Positions 48,266 to 60,394 of a stretch of 64,000 nt of DNA are shown here, piece after piece (the first letter of the stretch is position 1; every line of letters starts with the position of its first letter). The translations under genes and the position numbers were made by a program. Under the pieces are notes generated by a model. That model was not told the DNA's origin. It did no database searches and saw only the letters and a program-made list of their open reading frames with translations. Where the stretch lies: positions 5,378,107-5,442,106 of the forward strand of contig NW_020313057.1 in assembly GCF_003265705.1 (NCBI RefSeq), in the 5' to 3' direction. The DNA is from Callorhinus ursinus (Eukaryota > Chordata > Mammalia > Carnivora > Otariidae).

Positions 48266-49620
48266 GAAAATTTTATAGTATAGTTTAAAAATCATACATA
48301 AATATAAAAGCTAAAACATAAAACTCTTAGGAGAAAACATAAGGGTAAATACCCATGACCTTGGATTTGGTAATTGATTCATAGATATGACAGTAAAAGC
48401 AAAACAAGAGAAAAAGTAGGTAAATTGGACTTCATCAAAATAGAAATCCTCTGCCCACCAGAGAACATTACCAATAAAGTAAAAAGGAAACCTACAGAAT
48501 GGGAGAAAGTATTTGCAAATCTCCTATCTGAGAAGGGTCAAAATACACAAAGAACTTTTACAACTCCGCAACCCAATTTTTAAAATGGGCATAGGACTTG
48601 AATAGACATTTCTCCAAAGAAGATACACAAATGGCCAATAAACACGTTAAAAGATGCTCAGCGTCATTAGTCATTAGTGAAACGTAAATCAAAACCACAA
48701 GACATCACTTAACAATCACAAGGACGGCTATAATCACAAAAGCAGAAAATAAATAGTGTTGGCAAGGATATTGAGAAATTGCAACCCTTGTCACTGCTGG
48801 TAGGAATGTTAAATGGGTCAGCCACTATGGAAACCAGTTTGGTAATTCCTTAGAAAGTTAACATAGAATCACTGTACGATCCCGCACTTTCAGTCTTAAG
48901 TGTACATCCAAAGTAACTACGAAACAGGTACTGACCCAGATACATGTACACACATGTTCATAGCAGCATTATTCACTATAGCCCAAAGTTGGAGACAACC
49001 CAAAGGTTTATCAGTGGATGAATCAGTGAGCAAATGTGGTATATCCATTCAATGCAATATTATTCAGCCATAACAAGGAATGAAGGACTGGTACATGCTA
49101 CGATGTGTATACGTTATGCTAAGTGAAAGAAGGTGGACACAAAGATCACATATCATTCCATTTACATGTAACATCCAGGGTAAATCCATAGAGACAGAAA
49201 GGTTAGTAGTTGCCAGAGCCTGCGGGGAGAGAAAAGGGAGAGTAACTGGTTACTGGGTGTATAGTTTCTTTTTGGGGTGATGGATATGTTTTGGAACAAC
49301 ATACAGGTGGTGGTTGTACAACATTGCAAATGTATTAAATGCTACTGAATTGTTCACTTTGTTTTTTTAAAAATATTTTTTATTTATTAATTTGACAGAG
49401 AGCGAGAGAGAGAAAACACAAGCAGGGGGAGCAGCAGAGGGAGAGGGAGAAGCAGGCCCCTCTCCGAGCAGGGAGCCCGATGCAGGGCTCGATCCCAGCA
49501 CCCTGGGATCATGACCCAAGCCAAAGGCAGATGCCCAACTGACTGAGCCACCCAGGGGCCCCTGAATTGTTCACTTTGAAATGGTTTATGTGATGCAAAT
49601 CTTACCTCTACATTAAAAAA
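48266..49620 (+). repeat. Ancient L1 ORF2 end and 3' UTR (sense), split by SINE
   Basis: Sense L1: TTGGACTTCATCAAAATAGA near 48425, GAGAAAGTATTTGCAAATCT near 48502, GCTGGTAGGAATGTTAAATG, ATAGCAGCATTATTCACTAT near 48959, then the 3' UTR TTCTTTTTGGGGTGATGGAT. Many stops. The tail resumes after the SINE at 49362-49561 and ends near 49620. Confidence 0.85.
49362..49561 (-). repeat. CanSINE inserted in L1 3' end
   Basis: Minus-strand SINE with a perfect 17-bp duplication CTGAATTGTTCACTTTG at 49345-49361 and 49562-49578. Confidence 0.96.
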
Positions 49621-50285
49621 ATCTTCTATGAATGAGTTAGTAGGAGCAAAACATGCTGACATGTATTTAATACCTGTTACCAAGTACTTTTCAAAATTGA
49701 ATTAATCAGTACTCTGATTCTGAGCTCAACTTTCAAAATTGATAGGGCAGAAATCCGTGTTACCTGAAGAGTGAGTGGGATGTAATGGAACGTAAGATGG
49801 GCAAGCAAGGCTTTAAATAACTTTGCCTCATACAGTGAGAAATTTAATTTCTTTTCAAGGATTTTAGTCAGCGTTTAGTCTTGTGAATGTATCACTGAGA
49901 GGGTCTCAATTTGGTGTTAGGATGTTTGCTGTTAATATGTCTAACACTCCAACACATGCTAATCCCCATTTTCGACAAAGAGAGACCAGGCTTCAGGCTC
50001 TGTGCCCTCTGTGGGCAATGCTATCTAAGTGGTCTTAATATCATTGTTGTTTTTTGTACGTTTATTTTTACTTTTATCTTCCATTTATGTTACATGACAC
50101 CTGTTTTCCACTTTAGTGATTTGCATTATACTTTAGATAGTGATGCAAAATTTCCTATTTAAATTAATTTAAGGAGAAATGTGAGTCAACTTAGAGACAA
50201 TACGTAAATAATAATATGAATGGCATGAGGACTTGGGGAAAAACTTAGGACTCAGATGGGCACTGGCATAAAGAGACACTTTAGA
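49621..50285. other. No gene recognised
   Basis: Nothing identifiable. Confidence 0.3.
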
Positions 50286-50415
50286 TTTGGAATATGAGCA
50301 CCTGAGTGTCTCACTATGCAGCCAACTCTGGGCACATCACTAAGCCCCTCTGAGCTCTCAGTTCCTGCCTACCTCACTGAACTGTTATGGCCGATACTTT
50401 ACAACTTTGCAAATG
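50286..50415 (+). repeat. MIR SINE
   Basis: AACTCTGGGCACATCACTAA, GCCCCTCTGAGCTCTCAGTT and TACCTCACTGAACTGTTATG follow plus-strand MIR order. Confidence 0.6.
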
Positions 50416-50934
50416 TTAATCATTAATATTAAATTATTTGTGTTGGGTATCATCTGTATTGCAAGGGCTGCATTTCCCAGAGTCCCTTGCCAGCACAGTT
50501 CTGGTAAGGTGTCCTGGGATTTGAAAGGCGTAAGGAGCGTCCCTTTCTTCCTCTGGCAGCAGGGGCTGACCTAGGGCTTTGGCAGACGTACGTTTTTCGG
50601 TGAAGCGAGACCACAAAGAGTGCCCCTGACAGTTACCAGCTTCTAAGCTGCAGGGGAACTGTGACATCGGCCGTGATTTCATGTCATTTCCTGTCATTTT
50701 CTGATTGTGGGTGCAGCGGCTTCCTGACATCGCTCGGGTCCACATCTGTGGTGGACTAACCCAGGACTCAGTGCTGGTCCCCTTCCCCCATTCCCTCCTT
50801 CCAAAGATTGTGTGCTTCTGATTCCCTGTGTTAAATATCTTCCTGCTGGTGATACCTTGACTAGTTTCCTGAACCGTAATGGAGATATGGTTAGTTTTAT
50901 TGAATTTTTTAGAAAGCTTCTGTTTAATAATAAT
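50416..50934. other. No gene; possible decayed LTR-type repeat
   Basis: CTGCATTTCCCAGAGTCCCT (about 50469) is common in antisense MLT1-type repeats, but the rest is not assignable. A 189-codon minus-strand frame (50434-51003) is anonymous. Confidence 0.25.
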
Positions 50935-51175
50935 CCAATAAGAGTTAACATTTGTTGAGTGCTTACTAACTACCAGGCATTGGGATAAGCCCTGTACGTG
51001 CATAATCTCATTTAGTTCTTTTAAGAACGCTGTGAGGTAATTTCTATTACTATCTTCATTTTGCAGAGGGGGAAACAGGCAGAGGGTTACTCCCTGACCT
51101 AGATCTCCAAGGTGACAAACAGTGGAGGAGGGATTTGAACTCAGGCTGTTTGAATCAAGTGTTCAAGGACTCCAC
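50935..51175 (-). repeat. MIR SINE, antisense
   Basis: Well preserved: ACATTTGTTGAGTGCTTACT, CATAATCTCATTTAGTTCTT, TTCATTTTGCAGAGGGGGAA and GGATTTGAACTCAGGCTGTT in reversed MIR order. Confidence 0.85.
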
Positions 51176-51545
51176 ACTATATTGTCTCACCCCTGCACAA
51201 AAAAATGTTAACTTCAGGTCTCCAGTAAAGTCTACTTCATGTCTGAAACCAGAACTGTTTTGGAATTCAGAAGTTTCGATTTTCAGAAGGGGGACACAAC
51301 ACATATACTTACTACATATTACTTGCGGGGCAGTGTAAATGGGATCTTGGCCAGGACCTTGTAACCAAACACACTGATAGTTCTGTAATGGGATGAGGGT
51401 TCATATGAAATAAAATAAAGGCCATAAATAGCCTAAGGCTAAGTCCAGTTGCTACCAAATGAGTTCAGATGCCACACTTAGGGGGAAAAACACTTTTGGT
51501 TTTCAGAGCTTTTTAGATTTCAAAATTGTTGATTAGGAATTATGG
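51176..51545. repeat. Possible DNA-transposon remnant
   Basis: Paired phrases GTTTTGGAATTCAGAAGTTT (51258) and GGTTTTCAGAGCTTTTTAGA (51498) resemble a mammalian MER-type DNA transposon, unnamed. Low confidence. Confidence 0.25.
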
Positions 51546-52009
51546 ACCTGCAATCTTCATGAAGTTAGCAAATAGAATAGAGAAGTTGAGTAGATAAAAA
51601 AAAATTTTTTGCCATCTATCGTCTCATTTTAAATGAATCTTTAGTACTGGCTACTTGTGACCACTTCTTTCTTTTTTTAGCCAAAGCGTGTGGGCAGAAC
51701 TTATTTCATGTCTGTCTAAGTCACATTTAATTGCAAGTCCATTTACTTTGCAGACACCAGAAGCTTAAGGTCGTTAATGATGTTTCACATTGTCCAGAGC
51801 GTCACCCCACCTCAAAGGAAAGAGCCAGACAAAATCAGCAGAAACATGCTCCGGAGTACCTGAGGATCTCTTATAGTTCACCTTGTTCTTCTATAACTTG
51901 ACCTTCTTATACCACATTTCTGTTAATTTTGATAAAGTTATTTATTGTTTTAGCTTCAATATAGCTAACTCTAGCTTTAGCACTTTATTTTTAATCAACT
52001 TATTCCAGT
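51546..52009. other. No gene recognised
   Basis: Nothing identifiable. Confidence 0.3.
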
Positions 52010-52070
52010 TATCAATATGTGGGTAGCAAACCACCCTACACTCAATGGCTTAAAACAGCAATTACTTTTT

Positions 52071-52421
52071 TTTTTTTTTTAGTATTCCAACTACATGGTT
52101 TTAGTTGAACAACTTGCTTTACAATCTTATAAAATGTTATCTGCTGATCATGTACATTAGCATCCCCAAGACTCCTCCTTGAAGCAGGTTCCCTGGCCCC
52201 ATGGAGACCTGTGGACTCTGAACCGTGAATTTTAAAACTAAACATTTTTATTTTGCAGTGATTTTATATTTATAGCAAAGTTGCAAAGATAGTACAGAGC
52301 ATTCTCCTATACTCCTCAGCCAGTATCCACTGACATTAGCATCTTACAATGGAATGGTACATTTGTTAGAAATAGTGAACCAACTCTGTCAGTTGCAAGC
52401 GAACAAGCAGAAGGCAGTTCG
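52071..52421 (-). mobile_element. Unidentified retroposed transcript with poly(A) and duplication
   Basis: A 350-bp insert with a T-run at its left (poly(A) of a minus-strand RNA) and a perfect 18-bp duplication AAACAGCAATTACTTTTT at 52053-52070 and 52422-52439. Part of the insert (about 52235-52375) is an old L1 3' UTR remnant (AGTACAGAGCATTCTCCTAT), while the outer parts match nothing I know. It is not a simple L1 copy: the young machinery copied an RNA that contained an old L1 piece. No long open frame. Confidence 0.75.
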
Positions 52422-52755
52422 AAACAGCAATTACTTTTTGCTCCCATTGTTCCATGGGTTGACTAGGCTCACCCGAAATGTCCTTATTTGGGGTTTCTCA
52501 TGGGGTCACAGATACTCAAGACATCTGAAAGCTCAACTGTGCTGGATGCCCAGGGTGGCTCACCCACATGCCTAGCAGTTGATGCTGGCATTGGATAGGG
52601 GCTCGACAAAGGTTGTCACTTATATGTGACCTCAACATGAAAGCTGAGTTCAGGGAGGGAGGCCACTAAGGGTATTTCAGAGACCCAGGCAAAAGCTGTA
52701 GGACCTCTTATCATTCTGGTCTTAGAAAATATGTAGCATTACTTCTGCCCTCTTC

Positions 52756-52929
52756 TTTTTTTAGATTTTATTTATTTATTTGAGAGAGAGAGCAAGTTGG
52801 GTGAAGGGCAGAGGGAGAAGCAGCCTCCCCGCTGAGCAGGGAGCCCGATGCGGGACTCGATCCCAGGACTCTGGGATCATGACCTGAGCTGAAGGCAGAC
52901 ACTTAACCGACTGAGCCACCCAGGCACCC
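52756..52929 (-). repeat. CanSINE with target-site duplication
   Basis: Minus-strand SINE. Duplication ACTTCTGCCCTCTTC (52741-52755) and ACATCTGCCCTATTC (52930-52944), two mismatches. Confidence 0.93.
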
Positions 52930-53065
52930 ACATCTGCCCTATTCATTTGGTCAAAAGTGAATCACAGAGCCAGCCCAGATTCAAGAGGAGGACGGTATGC
53001 AAAGATGTGAACATTGGAGGCATGGGTCACTGGGGGACCATCTTTGAAAATTAGCTGCCATAAAC

Positions 53066-53742
53066 TTTATATAGATTTAGGTACACAAGGGTTTAAAAGT
53101 TAATTAAAAAATCATACACACAGAGGCAAAAGTTTTGTCACCCTAAAACAGGGACAAAAATGCCTTGAAGTTGTACTTCATGTGTATTTCAATATCATAT
53201 AGTACTTTTTAATACAACTCTGTTTGAGGAGATTTAAAAAATAAAGGGCAGGGAACCTAGGAGGTGGTCAAATGGAGACTTCAAGTATGGCAGCTTGAAG
53301 TCAAGTGGGGAGAAGCAATTCTCTAAAGCTAGAAAAACATATAATGAGACACTTTCCAAATGATATAGCATCATTGTAGATTTCTGGCAAACCATGGTAA
53401 CCATTTTGTTGTGAGCCGGGTGGCTGGTGAGCATAGGGGCAGAGGAGATAATGAGAGTCAGCCTTTGTAGCTGAAAAACAGTCATTCTTACTTATTTTTG
53501 TTTTGTTTTATTTTTGAGTCATAGACCCTTTCGAGCTTATGATGGAAGTTAGGAAATTTTTGCCGAGAGAAAATGGGTATTTGTATACCTTTGTTCCTCC
53601 CTCCCTCCTTCTCATCCTTCATTCTTTCTACAGTTATTTATAGAGCTGTTTCTGTACCAGACAGTGATCCGGACCAAGGGATAAAATGGGGAAGAAGACA
53701 GATTAAGTTCCCCAATCTCAGGTCATGCACATTCTTAAGCTA
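53066..53742. other. No gene recognised
   Basis: Possible L2/MIR scrap near 53630-53705. Otherwise unique. Confidence 0.3.
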
Positions 53743-53756
53743 GAAAAAAAGCCCCA

Positions 53757-53936
53757 GGGGCGTGCTTGGGTGTTGCAGATAGTTAAGCATCTGACTTTTG
53801 CTTTTGGTTCAGGTCATGGGATCGAGCCCTGCATTGGGCTCTGCACTCAGCATAGAGTCAGCTTGAGATTCTCTCCCTCTGCCCCTCCTGCTCGTGCTGC
53901 CTCTCTCTCTCTCTCACAAATAAAATCTTAAAAAAA
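53757..53936 (+). repeat. CanSINE, diverged
   Basis: Plus-strand SINE (GGGGCGTGCTTGGGTGTTGC). Duplication GAAAAAAAGCCCCA (53743-53756) and GAAAAAAAACCCAA (53937-53950), imperfect. Confidence 0.88.
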
Positions 53937-53950
53937 GAAAAAAAACCCAA

Positions 53951-54914
53951 GTATACCAATAAATAAACAAGAAAACTCCAGATAGTTGTAAGTAATGAAT
54001 GAACTATGAACACAACATCTTGCATACAATTTTATGGGGCTCACATTTCTTCCACAAACTTTTTCCTCACTCTGCATCAATAACTTCTCTTTTGAACCAA
54101 AAGATAACTTTTTCATATGAGCAGTGTGGATGTGGCTGTTGGTTATCCATTGTTTTTTTACTTATACCGGGTGCACAGACATTGACTAGTCTGTCTTTTT
54201 CCCAATAGTGAAGAACAATTATATGCAGTGTCATTGGAGGTGACTTTCCTAACTAATGGGAAGAGCATCGGTTCCTTATGAAATTTCAGGAAGTACTGCT
54301 GCTAGTGAGGATGAAAATGTGCAGAGCAGAATTTTCCATAGCTTTATTACCCCCTTCTTCACCCTCCTCTCCCCTAACCCAGGGAGCTATCCGCTTACCC
54401 CGATTAAAAGAAAATTGGAATGGATCGGATAGCCATGGATTCACATTTCAAATTCTCAATTTACAGGAGATTCAAAGGACCTACACTTTCATCCACATTC
54501 TGAAGATGACAGTGAAGCATGGATGATTTGGAGGATTTTTTTCTCTATGTTCTTATGTTCTCACCTCAAATTGTACTTCTGGCTTTAGTAATTATAGCAT
54601 CCTATGGGGGGGGGTTTAGACATGCACTCTTACCTTTGTCAACATTTTAAGTATTTCCATTATCATAACTCACAGCTTTTGCAAAAATGAAATGCAAATA
54701 TCCCTCTATCTTATTCCATTATAGTACCTGAGGTGTAGTTCTAAACCTTTGGTATTTGTGAAATATTTTAATTGGTAACACAAACTCACTCTGTAGGTCT
54801 TTTGACTTTTTGATGCTTTATTGATATCAAGCTTTTACCCTTTGTATTTTAATATCTGGCATTTCACATTGGAATGAATATAAAATGGAACGAATCTAAT
54901 ATAAATATAATTAC
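53951..54914. other. No gene recognised
   Basis: AT-rich unique DNA with anonymous short frames. Confidence 0.3.
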
Positions 54915-54917
54915 TTA

Positions 54918-55078
54918 GGGGTCAGCAAAATATGGCCTTGTGGGTCATACCCATTTATTTCCATAAGTAGGTTTTTAGTGGAATAAAGGCACACTCATCC
55001 TGTTATATATTGTCTACAGCTGCCTTCATGTTTACTCTATTTCCCCTTTAAGAAAAAGTTTGCCCATCCTTGTTTAGA
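54918..55078. repeat. hAT-type non-autonomous DNA transposon
   Basis: Starts GGGGTCAGCAAAATATGGCC and ends AAAAAGTTTGCCCATCCTTG. The two ends are imperfect inverted repeats of each other, and the internal TTAGTGGAATAAAGGCACAC matches a common mammalian hAT MER element. Specific family not assigned. Confidence 0.7.
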
Positions 55079-56635
55079 GGAAAAATGATTCTATCTTTAA
55101 ATCCTTGATAATCACTGACGTAAATTCTATGTTTATCGTATGCCACAGATAAGTGAATTTGCATGCCTACCCCAGTGTGAAGCCCTACACTGGGGATATA
55201 AAGACAAAAATCTGTGTTTGCCATTTAATAATACCTCCAAGATGCTTAAATATACAAAAATTATGGCAAGCCCGTGAAGTTATACCTACAAACACTGGTT
55301 TTATATTGAAGTGAGAGAACTCACTGGTGACACTTTGATTTGGGGGAAAAGGTGGGGATTTCTGAACTTTAACTGTATGATAGAGTCAGACTGCTATTAT
55401 TGAAGCATAAAATTGAATCAGTGGTGCTCATAATTAGGTCCAAAATAAAGTTTTAAAAAATACCCATATAAGTTATGGAAAAAACGTATCTGAAATTTCC
55501 ACTTTATTTTGCCAGATAAGCCCGTGGCCAGGGCTGTTCATTCCAAAATTCCATTAACTAGTGACTTGGGGTTCCTGTTTAATGATGTCTGTAGTGATGT
55601 CCCTTGAGTAACATTTCTCGTGTGTCTCTGTGGTTCCCAAGGTCTCCTTAAATGATGAGCACTCAGCCACAGACATGGCCATTTAATTCAATAAACATTA
55701 ATCGAGGGCCTACAATGTGCAAAGCAAACTGCTGGTGCAGCGGGACTACAAAGCTGGATGAGTGGGGGCTCCTGCCTTTCAGAAATTCAGGTATCTCAAT
55801 CCGGGTAATCGCTAATCGGAGCACTCCAGAACTTTTGTTGGAGAAGCGTTTGGGTGTTGAAAAAGTTTCCCATGTCCTGCCAACTCTTGATCTGTTTTTA
55901 CCCCAATTCACATATCCAGTTTTGGATCAGCCTTATTAAACACTAGTCTTCACAAATCTGGTTTAAATGAATAGCCAAAGGGAAGTATTAATTTAAAGAG
56001 TTTATGTGCGAGTAAGACCAACACTTGTGAGCTACAAGGAGCCTTGGAGACCATCGAAGACCCAGTCTTCCGCAGTTAGTGAAGTCTGCATCCTTCAACA
56101 GAGGCTGTGATCCCACTTCCTGTCCATCCTCTGTTTCCATATTGCACACAGCACCCAGTTTTTTGGTGTCCGTTTTCACCAGCTGGAAAAAGAGAATGAC
56201 AACAGTGCAGAGTTGCCAGCTTTAGTAACTCTGGTTCCTGGAATCAAGGACAGGAAGCCTCTGTTATTTGCACACCCTAACTTTTCTAGCTTCTATTGAA
56301 TAAATCACTTAACTATCAGCTAATTACGGTGTCGGAAAGTTTACATCATTCATCTTTTTATGGCACCTCTTAATGGAAGACTCTGGAGATGAAAACTCTT
56401 GACAATTTCCGTGATACAAAAAAGGAAAGCTGACCTAGAGAAAGATGGGACAAAAGATGAACATTTGGGAAATTTTATGCAGTGATGGGATCTGAAACAG
56501 TAGCCTATTTAAAGTCGTGCTGATTTGAACACTTAAAGTTCCTGAAAAATGACAGAAATGTGATTTCTTTAAGAAGCAATAACCATTTTATCGAAGGAAC
56601 GATCATTTTGCACCCACTAGCTACCCCGCACTTGC
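55079..56635. other. Mostly unique DNA upstream of the CpG island; MIR scrap at 55685-55770
   Basis: ATTCAATAAACATTAATCGA...CTACAATGTGCAAAGCAAAC (55686-55732) is reversed MIR. No exon identified. It lies 1-2 kb upstream of the probable promoter and could hold regulatory DNA. Confidence 0.4.
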
Positions 56636-56639
56636 TTGT

Positions 56640-56775
56640 TCCAGGTGATAACCTTGTGAGGAAAGTACTATTATTATATCACTTAACAGATGAAGAAACC
56701 AAGGCAAAGAGAAAATTAGTGTCCAAGTTCTGACAGCTAATAAGATGGGCCAGAAATGGAAAACGCGGCCATCTG
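56640..56775 (-). repeat. MIR SINE, antisense
   Basis: CCTTGTGAGGAAAGTACTAT, AACAGATGAAGAAACCAAGG, reversed MIR order. Confidence 0.65.
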
Positions 56776-57049
56776 GCTGCAGAGATCATGCTCTCGCCCA
56801 CTACTCCCTGGACCTGACCCGTGATCTCACCCTCCCTTGACCTTTTCAATTGGACAGCTTAAGTGGGTCGTTTCCGCGCGGTGCCTCGAAGCCCCGCTTC
56901 AGGTTCAGGGTCTGCAGGGCGGAGCGGGTCCTCCTTCCCTCGGCCGCCGAGAGTCAGAGGCGCCGCTTCTCCCCCAGGATCTCGGGGAGCTGCGCCCTCA
57001 TCCCGCAGCCCTGGAAGCGCGCCCCCGTGGACAGCGCGAACGCGGGAGC

Positions 57050-57402
57050 GGCGCGCACGTGCCGCCGGGAAAAGGCCGCCCGGCCGCGCCAAGATGGCGG
57101 CGGCCGCGGCCGCAGCGGCGACGGTTGGCGGCGGCCCGTGAGGCGGGCGGGGCCGGCGGCGCGGAGGCGGGGTCCCGGGCGAGCCGCCCTGGGAGGCGGG
57201 GGCCGTTTCCATAGCGGCGGCAGGAGGTGTCGCGCCGGGGAACTTCCTGGTTCCCGGGCTCGGCTTCGCCGGGATCCTTTTGGAAGGGAAACAATGGGGC
57301 GGAGGGCACTGCGGTAGCCGCCGCCGCGCCGGGACCTGCTCGGCTGCCCCGACTCCCCGCTCTGCCCCCTCCCACAGCCTCCGCCGACGGGACCGGCCGG
57401 AG
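57050..57402 (+). other. Predicted non-coding first exon
   Basis: Inferred 5' UTR exon ending at AG|GTAACT, with the intron beginning at the GT of 57403-57404. The start is approximate, near the YY1 element, which usually lies just downstream of the start site. The only ATG in strong context (AAGATGGCGG, 57094) opens a 15-codon frame that stops at 57139-57141 and would act as an upstream open frame. A second short frame (MGRRALR) starts near 57294. No long coding frame is convincing, so the main start codon probably lies in a later exon beyond 64 kb. A coding exon on the minus strand is less likely. Confidence 0.5.
57094..57141 (+). other. Short upstream open frame, 15 codons
   Basis: Encodes an alanine-run peptide (MAAAAAAAATVGGGP). 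The ATG overlaps the YY1 element, a common arrangement in mammalian promoters. If the transcript starts upstream of it, it may damp translation of the main frame. It could also be the true start of a longer protein through alternative splicing, but nothing supports that. Confidence 0.4.
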
Positions 57403-60359
57403 GTAACTTCATTTCCTCATCTCCCACCGCAGGGGGCCGGTCGGCGGCGGCGGTCTCCGGGGTTTCCTCCGGGCAGGGACTGGGGTTGGCCCTGGGGAGC
57501 CGGACGCCGCCATTCCCGGCCCCGGGGAGGTGGACGGAGCTGCGGCTCCCTGCCTCAGCCCTCGAGGGTCAGGCTCCGGAAACGTGTGCGGGGCCGTCCT
57601 GGTGCCCCCTGGAACCTCGATCGTGGGGCTCTGCGGGAGTGATTGGCAGGCTGGCGGGCGCCGTGTGGGGGGCGCTGGGGCGCAGGGGAGGGTCTGTGGG
57701 GTACGGTGCGCAGGGGGACCTGATGGCCGGTGAAGGGGGTAGGTGGAAGGAGCCGGGGTCTGCCAGACCCGGGGGAAGGGGGAACCCCGCTGCCTGCCCC
57801 GCCCCGGCGGAGCAAGCTCGGGTACCCGGGAGACGTGTCTCCTTTGCAAGTTTCACTTGCGTCCTGTGGAGTCCAAGTGGGCAGGACTGAGGCAAACTTC
57901 GTTCCTTTAAATTATTGCCTTCGTGCCGCGGAACTTTGTTCGACTAGGCTAGAGGAGGATGGGGTGAATGAGGGACCTGGAGAGCCTGGAAATCTGTGCG
58001 CCTTTGCAAAGTTTGCAAAGTAGTTTAGAGCTAACAGCCGTGTGATGGTGCGGCATATCTAATGCGTGAGAATGGTTGCTCGCAGGTATTTTAATGCCAG
58101 GAAATTCGAGGAGTCTCTGAATCCGCATTTCTATAAATTGAAAGACGTTTCTATAAATTGGGGATTAAGCTCTTTCCGCCTCCCCCCTCCCCCCGCCCCT
58201 TTCCCCGCATTTTAATCCACAGTTGATTTTTAGTCAGTAGACTTTAACAGCAGTGAAATGAGTCCCTTATGGGACTGGGAAGGATGTTTGAATTGGGGCA
58301 ATACCCAGTCATGGGAAATAATGGGACACAGATGGGGGGGAAGTGGGGACACGATCTTAAATATTTTGCTTGCTGGTAGAAAGCGATTTTAATCCTATAT
58401 TAATCCATTTATAAATGGAATTAAGTCTGTAGCTCAGAAAAGTTGAACAGAACTTTTTAGAGATCTTCGTGGCCAATCCCCTCATATGTTGAATCCCTGG
58501 GAAGTTCTATTAGAGGGAAGTCAGGGTACTTTTTTCTTTTGTGAAGTCATTTTAATAAGAATTAAGCTAGCCAGCATCAAATGAACCGTGGTTTATTTGC
58601 TTTTCTCACTCTCAGACCCTAAAATTAAAAATATTTCTGAGTTTGCCATTTTTGATAATAAAGTTTGTAAACATAATATATGTTTCTACTTAAAACGAAT
58701 ATTGACCCTATATTGTATTCTACATAGGCAATTGAAATATGTCAACATACAAAAGAAAAAAAATTATGCTAATAAAAATATAAATTAACTTTTTAAAAGA
58801 AAACCGGTATCCTGAGTTAACAGGAATTCCTTTGCTGATTATATAAAGAATTAGTGAGTCCTCGCAAAGGCATTTGAAGAAGCATCTTTTGCCAAACATT
58901 AAGAATTTGGGCCCTGAGTCTTGGTGTTTGTACCTACTTACTGTTTTGAGCTAGCCTGTCAGACTCCCTGGTGTACTTTTTCTGAAAAGGATAGCCCATT
59001 ACCAATTATAACTGTGTTTTGACATGAAATATCTCCTAGTGAGGACAACTGCCACTGGTTAAACAAGCCAGTAAGTAGAAGTGTCAGCTTTGCCGCCATC
59101 TGTTAATTGACGGGTCATCCTTAGCGTTTTTGGGGAACCAAAACAACTTCCTGGCAGGGCGGATTCAATCTGGCCCTCCAGTGCCGAGCAGAGGGTTGTA
59201 CTGGTCAGTCTTGGCCACCATGTGCACATCTGTCTCGAGTTCCTGTTCTGTTTTGTAGCCTGTGAAGGTGGTTGAAAAAGAGGCCAGTAAATTAAAGTTA
59301 GTGGCAAATTGAAAACAAAGTTACTTTGGGTAAAATGTGCTAGGCATGTTAAGGCGGTCTGAAGCTGGCAGAACACTTTGCCACAACATTAAAAGTTTGG
59401 GAATTGCTACTTCAGTTAGAAAGAGGCAGGTGATTACATTTTCTGGTTTATGTTTGCAATTTCACTTTAACCATTCTTGTTTTGTTTTAGTGCAATGGTA
59501 TTGTTATCAACACTATTCTGACCGTTTATTACCAGAAAGTTATAGATTGTCCCTTCAGGGTGATTTTTGAAAGGCATATTGTATTTAGATGCAGTTCACT
59601 TGTATTTAGAGTCTCTTTTTTTCCTCCATTAAAAAGTATCTCACTTTTTACAGTGTAAGTCAATAAAAAAATAATATTAATTAGAAAGAAATCTGTCTTC
59701 TGCCACATTTCATTATAGTACATGGGGGTCAGAGCTTGGGAATGAGAGTTGCAAACACTTGGATTCTCAACTGGTCTATGCTATTTCCATGTAAATACCT
59801 TGATTTTTCATGTCAATAACTTACTTTTTAAAGGCTTCTTTTGGGGCAGAATCATAAATTCAGATTTGTTCATTCAGCAAGTATTTCTCGAGTGCCTTCT
59901 GTGTACCTCATGACCTCATGTGAGGTACCTTGTTTTCCACCACAGGGGCATCAGTCCTTTTAAGTAAAGTACGGGGAGCTATTAAACCTATGACTAGGGA
60001 ACCTAACCTGACTCAGGGGTGGCGGGGCAAGCTTTCCTGAGGAAGTGACTTGTAAGAGCTGAAGGATACGGAGGAGATAGTAGATGAAAAGGGGAGGGCA
60101 GTGGGTGAGACACTCTGAGGATAAGGGAAGAGCGTGTACACTGTGCCTGAAGGTTAGATAAGGATGCTTGTGCATGAGTTAGTTCCCCACATGGCTTGGC
60201 AGCAACCACGGTTCGTTGTGTAGAGAAGGCTCTTGGCACCATACTCCAGTCATCTGAACGAAGGGCTCAGTCTTGTTCCACAGCCATTATGGAAAGGGAG
60301 TCAGTTTAGTTGACCCTAGCCACAGTAGACCTGGAAATGACTCTCTGTACAATTTGATG

Positions 60360-60394
<35 letters not shown>

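Larger units (their letters stand above)
52010..53065 (-). repeat. MLT1-like LTR, antisense, broken by two insertions
   Basis: Starts CAGTTATCAATATGTGGGTA, ...ATGGCTTAAAACAGCAATTA, resumes after 52439 with CTCCCATTGTTCCATGGGTT and, after a SINE, ends CTTTGAAAATTAGCTGCCAT. Interrupted by a retroposed transcript (52071-52421) and a CanSINE (52756-52929). Confidence 0.65.
56865..57870 (+). promoter_or_regulatory. CpG island, probable promoter of a plus-strand gene
   Basis: About 1 kb of very GC-rich DNA with dense CpG, unlike the rest of the window. TATA-less. Sites visible: E-box CACGTG at 57056-57061, a near-perfect YY1 element CCAAGATGGCGGC at 57089-57101, GC boxes (GGGCGGGGCC near 57146) and several GGAA/TTCC ETS-like words near 57244. 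The YY1 element in this orientation and the splice donor at 57403 both argue for transcription on the plus strand. This is the usual design of a broadly expressed gene promoter. The gene cannot be named from the window. Confidence 0.85.

Noticed and set aside
50434..51003. 189-codon minus-strand open frame
   Set aside because: Overlaps an antisense MIR and a probable decayed repeat; no protein family recognised.
57280..57895. Several 100-150-codon frames on both strands in the CpG island
   Set aside because: GC-rich DNA lacks stop codons; compositions are Arg/Pro/Gly/Ala-biased and the frames run across the predicted splice donor.
60361..60391. Run of about 30 T, considered as the tail of an insertion
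   Set aside because: No recognisable element or duplication adjoins it; treated as a plain homopolymer.
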